Assembly (NCBI GenBank): GCA_018398575.1
Contig: JAGTXZ010000003.1
Coordinates: 1,426,001 to 1,490,000 of the forward strand
Origin: Ampelomyces quisqualis
Taxonomy: Eukaryota > Ascomycota > Dothideomycetes > Pleosporales > Phaeosphaeriaceae
Direction of reading: 5' to 3'
DNA: 64,000 nt
Shown: positions 21,487 to 31,953 of the stretch, one piece after another
Position numbering within the stretch: the stretch's first letter is position 1
Layout of the letters: every line of letters starts with the position of its first letter
The notes under the pieces: generated by a model
Told to the model about the DNA's origin: nothing
The model's database searches: none
The model's input: the letters and a program-made list of their open reading frames with translations, nothing else
Made by a program: the position numbers and the translations under genes

Positions 21487-22632
21487 TCATTGAATCATTC
21501 CGTTCAATAATCCATTCTCTTGCAGCAGCTTATTATATCGGTCCTGTCTTGGATCTACGAGGACTTTCGCCGCCTCTACTCCAACAACAGGCAGGCGCTT
21601 CAGGCCTTTGTTCTTGAATTGTCTCGGTACCATTTTTGGATCCAACAAGCCAACTTGCACCAAGACGGATGCCTGGTCCCAATACATGTGCTCCGAGACG
21701 AGCTTGCCGCCTCTTACTCCTACAATACTGACCATGGGAATATCCACAAACTTGTTTGTCGGCTGCACACCAGGAAGTATCCAGTCCACCTCGTCGGAGT
21801 GCGTGAACGAGACTACCATTTCGTCCGCAACTCGATCAACACCCATCGTCCTTGACACCAGTCGTATCTTGAAGTCCTCTACCAAGCTGGGGACGAAGAA
21901 GTCTCTATAGAATGCCTCAAGTTTCTTTCTGCCTACACCTCCCTCGAGTGTGGGCAGAATACTGACGTGTGGACTATTCTGTGTCATGTGTGTTACAACA
22001 CGCATGCTCGCGCGTTCGGGAACGTCGTCCTCATACTTTGCGTTCCACACGTGCTGCAGAATCGGTTCTAGATCAACATTCCGGTTAAAGCCTTTGCGCA
22101 CGCACGATAGTGCTCTACTCCACGACAGGTTCGCCTCTACCTCGGAGTACGCTTTGGACGTTGGATCTGCAAAGCCTGTGGCGCACTGTTTGTACTGATA
22201 CAACTTCCACTCACAAATGTCCGGGCGAGGACTTGCTTGACTCAACCCTGCAACATGGACTTGGAGTTGGTGTGAGTTCGGGTACATTGTCTTCGGCGGA
22301 GGTAACAACGGCGGATAGAACGCGACAATAGCACAGCACTTGGCTAGAGGCTTCATTGCCGTCTTCAGCACCACGCTCGCCGCATCGCCGTATGCTACAA
22401 TTGCATAGTGTTCGCCAAGATTCAGCTCTTCACTGAGGTGCTTCAATGCCCGTGTATATCCAGGTCCATTCGCCGGGTTATAAGGAAGGTAGCTTGCGTC
22501 GAAGCCTTCTTCTTTCCAGTTCAAGAGGGTTCGTTCAGAAGGCTCTGTAGTCCCAGTTATCCAGATACGAGGCGTGCCAGAGTTGAATTTGAGGAATCCG
22601 GAACCATTTTGGTCGAATGATGTTATGGACAT
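21487..22632 (-). CDS. Dienelactone-hydrolase-like/NTF2-like fusion, catalytic residues apparently lost
   Basis: An intronless protein of 381 residues. The N-terminal ~190 residues follow the dienelactone hydrolase fold: WITGTTEPSERTLLNWKEEGFD, a strand-elbow segment HYAIVAYGDAAS, and PLAKCCAIVAFYPP. The C-terminal ~170 residues form a SnoaL/NTF2-like domain (KLEAFYRDFFVPSL, GGKLVSEHMYWDQASVLVQVGLL). This two-domain layout is common in fungal proteins labelled carboxymethylenebutenolidase. At the nucleophile elbow, where active enzymes have GxCxG or GxSxG, this protein has AYGDA. Where the catalytic His is expected (GxHGF) it has CATGF. Both key residues therefore look absent, so a binding or regulatory role, or dependence on the NTF2-like half, is more likely than hydrolysis. 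It is convergent with RMT2, with 126 bp between the stops. Confidence 0.88.
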   Translation of the reverse strand: MSITSFDQNGSGFLKFNSGTPRIWITGTTEPSERTLLNWKEEGFDASYLPYNPANGPGYTRALKHLSEELNLGEHYAIVAYGDAASVVLKTAMKPLAKCCAIVAFYPPLLPPPKTMYPNSHQLQVHVAGLSQASPRPDICEWKLYQYKQCATGFADPTSKAYSEVEANLSWSRALSCVRKGFNRNVDLEPILQHVWNAKYEDDVPERASMRVVTHMTQNSPHVSILPTLEGGVGRKKLEAFYRDFFVPSLVEDFKIRLVSRTMGVDRVADEMVVSFTHSDEVDWILPGVQPTNKFVDIPMVSIVGVRGGKLVSEHMYWDQASVLVQVGLLDPKMVPRQFKNKGLKRLPVVGVEAAKVLVDPRQDRYNKLLQENGLLNGMIQ

Positions 22633-23866
22633 GGTTGATGTTTATGCAAGGCTGCAGGAAGAGAGACGCATGATTAAAAGCCAGGCCCAGTTCGGCTTTT
22701 CAATCAGTCCATCACACAGCTGACCTTGTCACCATCCCGGCTCTTCGGCCAAGTTTCAAATGAGGAGCTTGAGCACGGACCGGGTCGTGGAAGTACGGTG
22801 ACGTAAGTCTCGCGTGGCATTCTCACGTGGCTCCGGGCCCAAGCGTGCCGCTGCAGATAATCAGGCACTTACAATTTGTCTCGAGGTCTGTTTAGGCAGC
22901 GGGTGCGGAATCGTCTCATGTACGAGACGTCTCCGAGTCCAAAGTGTTGGGGTCGGCTTCTGGACGATACCAACTGCCGCAACGTTTTCTAATCGAGGAA
23001 TGCTTGAACATGGCGTACTGTAGACATGCAATTACTTGTCCCAGGCGCCCTAGCCCCAAAGAGCGGCTACTAGACCGAACGAAGTCTCGACCGCATTCAT
23101 GACTGAAGCTATGGCCGATTTGTTCCGAACAACAGGAAGATAGGGCGAGATGAAACATGTAAAGAAACATGAAGAGACATGACCAAATCAATACCAACAG
23201 GTGATCTAATGCTCAGTCCTAAGGCTTTAACCTACTCGAACCTGCCTAGATCAACAAGCACATAGCTATGATTCGAGACGTCTTTTGCTGCGGCAAGTAT
23301 CTTCATACAATTATCTCATACCTTGGGCAATCTACCGGTATGATTGAGGTCGCTCTTCCGATCGAAATAACTTGCATGTCGATGAGGTATAGTCCTCAAG
23401 TGGTCAGGCCAAATTATCACGCGTAAGGGCAATTGCGAGGCCTGTCAGCCACAGCGCCGGATAGTCGTGCCTGCCACACCCATGCTGATAATCTCTGTCC
23501 CTTCTGTCCGTCAACACACCGGAAATTGGCGAGAGACGCAACCCCACACGTCCGTCATGCAAAAATGGTCAGGAAAAGCAAAGGAGGCACAGACGGTGAT
23601 GGAGGGGGATTCTGCCTCGGCAGACCACTCAGAGCCGAGCGCGCGCCGGACGTGAGCCAAGATCCACTGGAGCTTCACATGCCTAATCTATCAACATTCG
23701 CGGCTTTCCACACAGCGCTCAAAATCACTGTCGCAAAAACCCCCCATTGAACTGCTGAAGCTCACGCACAGCTTGTGTGGAGTCTTCCTGCTTTCTCATC
23801 TTCCTCCCACCACGCAATTGTACTTATCACGCTGCTGCAGCCCCACCACCTGTTGAAGCTCCAAAC
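22633..23866. other. Divergent intergenic region, no supported gene
   Basis: 1.2 kb between the hydrolase-like gene (leftward) and the carnitine carrier (rightward). Open frames at 22814-23023 and 23433-23750 lack family features. An E-box-like CTCACGTGG occurs near 22822-22830. The last 100 bp before 23867 are pyrimidine-rich, typical of a fungal 5' UTR. Confidence 0.5.
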
Positions 23867-24924
23867 ATGTCAAACGCAAAGGACGCCATAGCTGAAAAGT
23901 TGCCTTCAAAAGAAGATCTCAAGGAGGATGTCAAGGTAGCAACCAAGTCTTCGCTGCAGTCACTCCGTGCGTTGGTAGCCGGAGGCGTTGGCGGTGTATG
24001 CGCGGTCGTTGTGGGCCATCCATTCGACTTGGTCAAAGTGCGGTTGCAAACCGCTGAGAAAGGCGTATACACGGGAGCTATGGATGTCGTGCGAAGAACT
24101 ATAGCACGAGAGGGACTTGCGAGAGGGTTATACGCTGGTGTTTCTGCGCCTTTGGTTGGAGTCACACCTATGTGTAAGTACAACAGCATTCTCCCCTCAC
24201 GCCTATGGCGGCCATGTTGAGCAGGAAGTATTGACTCCATGTAGTTGCCGTGTCTTTCTGGGGTTACGATCTCGGCAAGCAGCTCGTTTCCAGCGTCTCC
24301 ACCGTCAAGGACAACCAATACAGCGTTGCGCAAATATCGGCCGCCGGCTTCTTCAGCGCGATACCCATGACGATCATCACAGCACCTTTCGAGCGAGTCA
24401 AAGTGCTCCTGCAGATTCAGGGCCAGAAGCAGCTTGCGCCGGGTGAGAAACCGAAATATTCTGGAGGTGTCGATGTTGTCAAACAACTGTACAAGGAGGG
24501 TGGCATGCGCTCTGTGTTCCGTGGTTCTGCCATGACACTGGCGCGTGACGGCCCCGGGTCGGCGCTGTACTTTGCGACATACGAGACAGTCAAGAGAAAT
24601 TTGACGCCCAAGGATCCAGTAACCGGACAGCCCGGACCGCTCAGCATGTCTGCAGTCATGGTAGCTGGCGGCGCTGCTGGTATTGCCATGTGGATTCCCG
24701 TCTTCCCTGTCGATACCATCAAGTCACGTTTGCAGAGTGCTGAAGGCCGACCAACGATTAGCGGCACCATCAAAGGCATCCACGCAAGCGGCGGCCTCAA
24801 GGCTTTCTTCCCTGGCATTGGACCCGCCATGGCCCGAGCGGTACCAGCAAATGCAGCAACATTTGCCGGTGTCGAGCTCGCACAGAAAGCCATGACCAAG
24901 ATGTTTGACCGCGACGGCGAATGA
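23867..24924 (+). CDS. CRC1: Mitochondrial carnitine/acylcarnitine carrier
   Basis: Exons 23867-24173 and 24245-24924 are joined across a 71-nt GTAAGT...TGTAG intron, giving 328 residues. It is a classical three-repeat mitochondrial carrier. The signatures are HPFDLVKVRLQ, APFERVKVLLQIQ and FPVDTIKSRLQ, one at the end of each odd-numbered helix. The segment GVTPMFAVSFWGYDLGK spans the intron, with the Phe codon split, and is characteristic of the CACT/AcuH/Crc1 branch. The protein exchanges acylcarnitine for carnitine across the inner mitochondrial membrane. In fungi this carries acetyl units made in peroxisomes or cytosol into mitochondria. The ATG at 23867 is the first that starts a typical soluble leader (MSNAKDAIAEKL). 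Promoter regulation cannot be read from the sequence. Confidence 0.94.
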
Positions 24925-25545
24925 GGAGCGGATCCTGTCTTCACTTTTGTTCCTTGTTGGGTTACCAAAGGCTTTGTCGCATCGCACATGGCGTCTGTTC
25001 TTACAATTTTGGCCCACATTTGTGCCTAAGCTCTAGACACGATGTATGCTCGTCAGAACTCAACCACTTTTCTTATGCACATCACTTACCTTAGTCGTCA
25101 GCGAGACTTGTGCTGCTAATTACCTAGCATCTGCTGGTTGAAGTTGTTCGTACCGCGCTATGCAAGGGGTTTATACAGAATGCGGCTGCAAGACCACCGA
25201 GATTGATGTGAGCCTACTTACATTCCTACCTCATGCCATAATAACCACATTACCGGGTCTTACATCTACCGAAAGCAGTCTCGTAATTTCTCGTGCGTTC
25301 CTTCTTTGTTGTGGCTCATCTCCCGCGGATCACCACTATGCTTGCCACCACCTCCGCGTTCGCTTGACTTTTCGCATCTTTGTTCTGCAAGCACTTTTCT
25401 TTACCTTTCCTTCGTGGCTGTTTCAGGAACCGGTTGAGTAGCGCCAATCATATACAAGCGTGAAGGAGATATTCCGAGCTGTCCCTGCCCCTGTCGATGT
25501 ACCTTCACCCGATCAGGGACAAGACCCGTGGTGCGAAAGAACAAC
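24925..25545. other. Intergenic; possible 5' leader of the next gene
   Basis: 621 bp. The frame at 25160-25441 has no recognisable features. Multiple GT/AG pairs would allow an unrecognised 5' exon of the downstream gene, but none is compelling. Confidence 0.4.
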
Positions 25546-27660
25546 ATGGAGAACTCACAGTCTGGGGGGACGAGTAGACCTCTCTCTGCACAGCTATCTC
25601 CTTTCAAGCAGCATCCGATTCCGTTGAGTCTGCCTGCTTCTCCAAGTGCGACACAAGCCATCTTCCTCGATCATCCATCCGCAAGAATATCGTCCAGCCC
25701 GGCATCCTCACCCCGAATTGTAGACCCCTTACCACTAAGAAGAGGCTCGGTTCATCCAGCAATGAGCAATACCATGGAGAAAGGCCTGCAACCTGGGGCT
25801 GATTTCTTTGACGATGACTCTTCCGACTCAGGTTGGGAGGACTATGAAGGGGACATCATACACACGTTCTCTGATGCAGATGGTCTTGGCCTGAGAGATG
25901 TCATGTACGGAGCGCCTGGTCACAATCGTCGCTCTGGGAGAGATCGAAGTAGGGAAAAGAGCATCTTGACTGCGCTGCCGGCGTTCCGTCAACTGCCTTC
26001 GCAACACTCAGCAACTGGCACCACACTGATTGACGAGCCTCGATCAATCTCAGCACACGAAAAACGCTCTGAAAGGGCACGAGAGATCTCGCTGAGGCAG
26101 CTGAGCAAAGACAGCATACGCGTTGTACACAATCGTTCTAGCGCAAGTACACCAAGAGGCTCATTGAGGAGTAACGCATCGTCAACTGATGCACCATTTC
26201 GTGCATTGCCAAGGCCACTTCCGGACACGATTCGTGAATTGCCACGCGGTGAGAACACTCAGGGACGATTGAGACGGAACACGTCAGATAGCATCATAGC
26301 TGGATCAATCATCGACGCCCATGTCATGACTATGCGGGCATTGGAGTCACTGAATGACTCCCCTTCAGGGATTCTAACGGCCTCCAACAGTCGGACATTC
26401 GGACCCTCTTCGACCGTGGCAGACTTCCCCAAGTTTTCATCCTTCACGAACGATCGACACATCACGCTGTCACCTCTATCAACAAAGCGTGCAGCGCGTG
26501 ACAGAGACAGGCCAGCACATCTGCCAAGTTATTTCATTAGAACACCATATCCATTCACAGCAAAGAAGGAGTTTCCCAAGCCCAAGTCGAGGCCAAGACA
26601 GCGCGTTGAGTTGGAACCACCACATATTGGGGGACTCAGTAGCCTCAACAGATTGGATAGCGGCTATGATGACACCGACTCACAAAAGGAGTACGACGAC
26701 AGCAAGGGCAAGCATGTACTTGGTCTAGTGGCCAGTAAAGGAAATTACGATCTTCGTAGCCGGCTTGAGAGGAACGAGGAAGCTCAAGGAGTTATTAGAA
26801 GTCGTGCCGATTCCGCAGGTGATGACCACGACAGCACTGTCTGGCTTAGCTTGCAGAATAACAGGTTGCGAAATCATCGAACCGACGAGAAAGCCCACAA
26901 GCTCGTCAAAGTCATCGTACCTGGCAGTTTGACGATCAACAGTCCCGTCAGTTCGGGCAAAGAAAAAGGCAACGCAGTAACCGTGGACTTTGACGACAAG
27001 TTCTTCGCGGAGCGCTTGCGCGAGGAGTACCGCACCCTAGCAGGCAATTGGTTCAGAAGCGCCTTGAGCGCGCGAAAACTGAAAGCCATACGCCTCGGAC
27101 GAGTTCATACATGGAGCGGCGCATCTTACCCGTCATCGAGGAACGGGACATCAGGGCTCCTGGCTGCAGGCGCAGGCATCGATGTCGACGACGACACACG
27201 ATCGCCATTCACTGAACACAACTTGATGACGCTCTATCACCGTCCGGCATCTGGGCGAGCTCGCTATACATGGGTTCATTGGGCTCAACGTGTTGCTGCG
27301 TCGAATGATGCCTCTTCCGCATCGAAGTACCACAGGCGCGCGAGAAGCCTTGATAACGACCCATTTCGATTTCCGCAGCCCGTTGAGTTCAGTGCGGCGA
27401 ATGAGGTGCCTGAATTCATCACCACGGTCCAATTCGTGCAAGCCTTTTCTGCGTTGCGTATCATTACGGCACTAGCGCTCATGCTGGTGTTGAGCGTAGC
27501 AGCAGCGTTGTTGTGGGTTTTCGTCGGCTCGCCTGGAACAGGTGTTCGGTCGGGTGTGGACAGGCAGAGAAGCGATCGCGCGGGGAGTGCAGTGGCCATT
27601 GGGATATTGGTTTTGTTGTTGGAGAGTATGGGGTTCGGGGCCTGGGTGTGGTGTTCCTAA
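25546..27660 (+). CDS. Orphan fungal protein with C-terminal transmembrane pair
   Basis: The frame is open without introns; the ATG at 25546 (MENSQSGGTSRPLSAQ) gives 704 residues. An upstream GTG in frame is not used. The first ~430 residues are disordered and Ser/Arg/Pro-rich. An acidic patch occurs near residue 90 (FFDDDSSDSGWEDYEGD). A conserved-looking block follows at about residues 450-600: LVKVIVPGSLTINSPVSS, FAERLREEYRTLAGNWFRSA, KAIRLGRVHTWSG and LMTLYHRPASGRARYTWVHW. The C-terminus has two hydrophobic helices (about 636-661, LRIITALALMLVLSVAAALLW; about 682-703, ending WVWCS) separated by a basic loop, so both long flanks probably face the cytosol. I do not recognise a domain. Coding status is strong from length and composition; function is unknown. 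Confidence 0.85.
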   Translation: MENSQSGGTSRPLSAQLSPFKQHPIPLSLPASPSATQAIFLDHPSARISSSPASSPRIVDPLPLRRGSVHPAMSNTMEKGLQPGADFFDDDSSDSGWEDYEGDIIHTFSDADGLGLRDVMYGAPGHNRRSGRDRSREKSILTALPAFRQLPSQHSATGTTLIDEPRSISAHEKRSERAREISLRQLSKDSIRVVHNRSSASTPRGSLRSNASSTDAPFRALPRPLPDTIRELPRGENTQGRLRRNTSDSIIAGSIIDAHVMTMRALESLNDSPSGILTASNSRTFGPSSTVADFPKFSSFTNDRHITLSPLSTKRAARDRDRPAHLPSYFIRTPYPFTAKKEFPKPKSRPRQRVELEPPHIGGLSSLNRLDSGYDDTDSQKEYDDSKGKHVLGLVASKGNYDLRSRLERNEEAQGVIRSRADSAGDDHDSTVWLSLQNNRLRNHRTDEKAHKLVKVIVPGSLTINSPVSSGKEKGNAVTVDFDDKFFAERLREEYRTLAGNWFRSALSARKLKAIRLGRVHTWSGASYPSSRNGTSGLLAAGAGIDVDDDTRSPFTEHNLMTLYHRPASGRARYTWVHWAQRVAASNDASSASKYHRRARSLDNDPFRFPQPVEFSAANEVPEFITTVQFVQAFSALRIITALALMLVLSVAAALLWVFVGSPGTGVRSGVDRQRSDRAGSAVAIGILVLLLESMGFGAWVWCS

Positions 27661-28225
27661 TGGGTGCGATGTAGGGTTTGCAAGGGACTGAGATGTGCCT
27701 ATACACGGATACAATAATTTCTAAAGAGGGCAAGTGTGATTAGAGGAGTGGAAAGTACATATACTATGTAACGTTTGAAGGTGTGATCTCCACATAGAGT
27801 CAGGTGTGTAGGTAATGCCTGGTTGGCCGCCGTTTGCTTTTGGTAGCGCTGATTCGACTTGTCGTCGTGTGGACAGTCCTGGGTACCCTGTCAATTGCAG
27901 TATCGACGTCGGTTTAATGCGACCGGCTTATTAGTTCCGTGTACTCTTACCACAGGCACATGCACGCCCACGTGACTCGTGTTTTGTGTTCTCAATGGTG
28001 AACTGTTGCGGAAGCTGGTGTTGAGCGGGTGAGCATGACTAAGCGACATTGACCCCTGCGCCACTACCGTCAGCGGGAACAAGCGACCAAACGGCGACAA
28101 TCCGCTACATTGCATAGATACCTCGCGCTGCTCCGCGGGCAAACGACGACGGGGCAATCAGACCAGACCACTGCTTGTATCTCGCGCGTGGGTAACCTTC
28201 AATGATGTACCATTGAGGCCTCACC
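27661..28225. promoter_or_regulatory. Intergenic with a CACGTGAC site upstream of the Reb1-like gene
   Basis: 565 bp. The palindrome-containing octamer CACGTGAC (GTCACGTG on the other strand) lies at 27969-27976, 250 bp before the ATG at 28226. No gene is seen. Regulatory function is inference from the similarity to Cbf1-type sites. Confidence 0.4.
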
Positions 28226-31031
28226 ATGGGTCAGAATTCGTCGCAACAAGGACCTCCAAGCCCAAAACCTGAAGGCGGTATGTCGATATCTCAAGCTTCT
28301 CCGGCCGCACAACACCCCCGCTATAGTGAGTAAGAGCGACGTCGATCATGCTACGCTGTACATCCACTGGAAATTGCATAGTCTGTGAAGCTCATCAAGC
28401 AGTTCTGCTGACGCAACGGCATCAGGTCCATCTGCGGACGACGTGCAAGCATCGCAGCAGCTCCTCGCGGAAGGAGCTCAAGCTCACGCCGAGCACGACC
28501 CGGACAGCAGTCGAGGAAGGAACGGCACACACGGGCAACATATCTTGATGCCGCCTTCCACGATGAACATGAACCCCGTGTCCAGCCAGCAGACGCTTCC
28601 GAGTCCGCGGCAGTCTCGACTCCTCGAAGCTCCCAGCGGCAAGCCCCACAAACCACAGCGATCTGTACCGTCGCCGTCCTGCAAAGTTGAGGTACCTGAC
28701 TCCCAGCGATTCGCAACGCCGAGGCGGCCGTCCATTGACCCGTTTACAACCGAACCGACGTCGAGCTTTGCCATCCCTGCAAGTGTGCAGGAGAAAGAAA
28801 CGACGGTCTCGAAGAAGAGAGGCCCCCGCAAACCGCGATTCAGCGACAAGCTTCTCGAGCAAGACTCCTCGCGCGATCTCGAGAACACCGTAGCTGGCGC
28901 CACCGAGACTCCGCAAAGCAAGCCGAAGCGTAGGAAGTCGTACCTAACCTCGCCCCAACCCCCGCCCCTACTCACGCAGAGTTCAAAATGGGCGGATCGT
29001 GTGACAGAGAAAGAAATGTCTACAATGGATCTTGACTCGGATACAATCGAGGGGGCTCCGGTAGGCAAGCAGCGCTCCGGAAGGAAGCGTGTCGCACGAA
29101 AGAGTAACAAGAAAAGTCTGCCTGTGCTCTCTGGCGACGACGAGGTCAGAGAAACTGTGTTTAATGACTTTGGCAGTATTCGCCCACCACATGCAAAGGC
29201 AAAGCTTCGAAGATTGAAGCGATCGAAGCCTTCAGAGATGAGGCATACCAATCCGGAAGGGGATGAAGATCAGACAATGGATGCGACCGACGAACCCCAG
29301 CCCTATCAGGAACGGCCTGCAACACCCGAGGACTCGGATTCCCCGTCGATGGACACAATAACTGAAATGCGACCCGGACACGACCGATCTGCGACTTCAG
29401 AGGAACAGAGATCTCCGTTGATGGACGGGGTAGCTGAAGTGCGACCCAGTCGAGATCAATCTGCGAATCCCAAGAAACGCAAGTCTCTGTCAGTGGACAA
29501 AGTAGCTGAGGGGCAGCTTCATGCACCGCTGCCCGCTCGACAGGCTCGGAACAGCCTCGGTCGCGCTCAATCAATGCACTTGGAGCCCATGGAGACTCAA
29601 GCCACTTCCAAGAAAAGAAAACGAACAAAACCCAGGGACAACAGGCCAAGCGGCCCAATCGGAGCATCACGCACTTTTCCTGTCAAGGACAACATTCCAG
29701 ATGTGGGCCCGAAACCCAAACGATTCCACAAGCCGGTTCCGGTTGGAGAAAGCATGCCTGGTCGTCGCTATACACGGAAGAGTGTTGTAGATATTTCGGT
29801 TACGGCAGCTGAGCGGGAGTTGAACAAATCACACACACTCAATTACCCACTAGTACTGCCGGACAGCGGCCCGTTTTCACCAGATGAAGATGAAATACTG
29901 CGGAGAGCCATCATGAGCTATCAACACGGGAACAGCCTTGACATCAACCAGCTGATCGATATCATACAGTGGACCAGTCCTTTGTACGATCCTGTACGGC
30001 CTCTGAAGAAATCTGAGTGGCATCCTGGGGATGAAGAAAACGCACAGTGTAGCAAGGAGTTCTGGTACCAACTACGAGAGACTGAACCGAAATTGAGACG
30101 CTCTTTGACAGCCATTAAAGGTCACGTTCAAGCACGATACCATGCTTACAAAAGTGGAGGCTGGACAGAAGAGGAGGATGAGCACTTGAGGCAGCTCGTT
30201 AAGGACTTCCCCAATAGGTGGAAACAGATATCATTGGTCCTGGAAGATCGATCACCACTTGACATACAAAACCGCTGGAAGGACTATGTGCAATTTGGCA
30301 ACAAACGCAACACTAGTCGCTGGTCGTTGGAAGAAGAGAGGCAACTTTTACAGGCTCTCACTGTGGTGATACAGAAAGACCACAAGCAGCGTGAGATTGC
30401 GGGGTTACCTTTGCTTGCAGCGTATTCCACCAAGGATGTCAAGTGGCCCGAGGTGTGCGATCTGATGGGCAATATCCGCAGCCGTCTGCAGTGCCAGAAC
30501 CATTGGAGACTGATGAAGACTAGAGACGCTTCGGCATACATAGAGCCAAAGGCGAAGAAACGTGCCAAGTCATGGAAAAGCGAGCCTGGCATTGCGCAGA
30601 TGCGATGGGGCGACAAGGCTGATGTTGTGGACGCACTTGCTGTGTGCGATGGTATAGACAAGGAGGAGGACATTGATTGGGATCGGGTCGTAATGCAGAT
30701 GCATAACAGTTGGTCGGTGGATACGTTGCAAACGGCACTGAGGGAGCTCCTTGGGTTGGTGGAAGACGAGGGAAGCTTCATGGAGAACATCAAGTCGGCT
30801 TCACACTATCTGCTGGAGCACGTCAGCCATGACGAGCTGAGAGAACACTATGACCCCCTGGCAGTCGATGTGATAAGGAAAGGAGAAGAGAAGAGGACAC
30901 AGAACAAGAAGCGGAAGCGCTTGTCAGGTCGAGATGTGTCTTCGGTGAAAAGGACGAGGAGAGCGCCGTTGGGTAATGCGCTGGCTAAATCTTCGGCGTT
31001 TGTCACGGAGAGTGATGATGCTTCTGATTGA
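28226..31031 (+). CDS. Reb1/TTF1-like Myb DNA-binding protein
   Basis: Exon 1 (28226-28325) encodes MGQNSSQQGPPSPKPEG and 16 further residues. It joins across a GTGAGT...CATCAG intron to 28426-31031, for 901 residues. A disordered basic N-terminal half carries nuclear-localisation-like clusters (KKRGPRKPR, KPKRRKS, SGRKRVARKSNKK) and three degenerate ~26-residue repeats near 360-430. The C-terminal half matches the Reb1/Nsi1/TTF-1 architecture. It has a first SANT-like segment (FSPDEDEILRRAI, about 517), a central Myb repeat (GGWTEEEDEHLRQLV...RWKQISLVL...IQNRWKDYV, about 612-655) and a further Myb repeat (RWSLEEERQLLQAL...WPEVCDLMG...CQNHWRLM, about 664-715). Relatives bind rDNA terminators and promoters, stop RNA polymerase I and block replication forks. 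That role is inferred here. A shorter first exon ending at 28277 is a less likely alternative. Confidence 0.87.
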
Positions 31032-31953
31032 GGGAGGTTGCGACGGGGCATGGTGCAATTGGCGTTGGGTGCTGTTGGCGCTTCATGAAATGGTTCACAG
31101 CATGTATATACCCTGGGTGCAGCTGGACTTTTGGCAGGATAGCAGCATGGCAAAGCGATAGCATGAGGTATTTCACAACTCGTCTCACCACGGCGCGCAT
31201 TTGACTCGATGTGGTGATGTGCACGTAGCACGTTGTGTTGCCACTCGGGTGGTGAGCACTGACATGGCACAGCCACGGTCGCGCTACGGAATGTTCTCCT
31301 CAGACCAGGAATGGACTTGCATGGGCCAAAATAGAATGGTCAGGGTCACGAGTCACGACACGGCGAAACTATTGTGGGCACTATTGAAATCTGCGGGAGC
31401 GTATGATTGTCAGCCAATACATGCGGGTTGGGTTGTCTTGTGCAGCGGGTGTGGGTGGCGGAGGCGCTTGGATTCTGATCGATTGGGGAAGCAAGACCCC
31501 TCCGAACAGCAGCAAGACGGCATATTGTAGATTCGTTGTCTATCCAGGATTCAGGACAGGTATGAAACGCCATGGCCGCGTGGGTTGACCCTGTGTTGAA
31601 GTCTTGGACGGGGCTTGGCACATGTCAGGCTTAGTTTGCTTGGTGTTCCCCTGCCGTAGCCAATGCCGCCCTTACTGCAGCCGTTGGACCCAGTCGTGCC
31701 AGTCAAACATGGCTGCCGACTACTCGCGTATACTCGCTATGGCCATGGATCATTACTCAATCGGGTGCGCTGGTGACGTCGGCCGTCGACAACCTGCCAC
31801 CTACGGGACTCGCGGGCGCGGTGCAACGAAGATCTGAGGCAGTCCCACCCTTGCCCCGACGTCATTCACACAAACACCCTTTTCTTATTGCAAATCTCGG
31901 CTTTCCCCACCGTTGACGACTGCACGACTCCCCACGGTCGCTTTTACCGCGCC
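31032..31953. other. Intergenic, no supported gene
   Basis: 922 bp between two + strand genes. Frames at 31201-31530 and 31604-31837 have no credible start, splice or family logic. The 60 bp before 31954 are pyrimidine-rich with CCCCAC motifs, probably the 5' UTR of the kelch gene. Confidence 0.5.
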
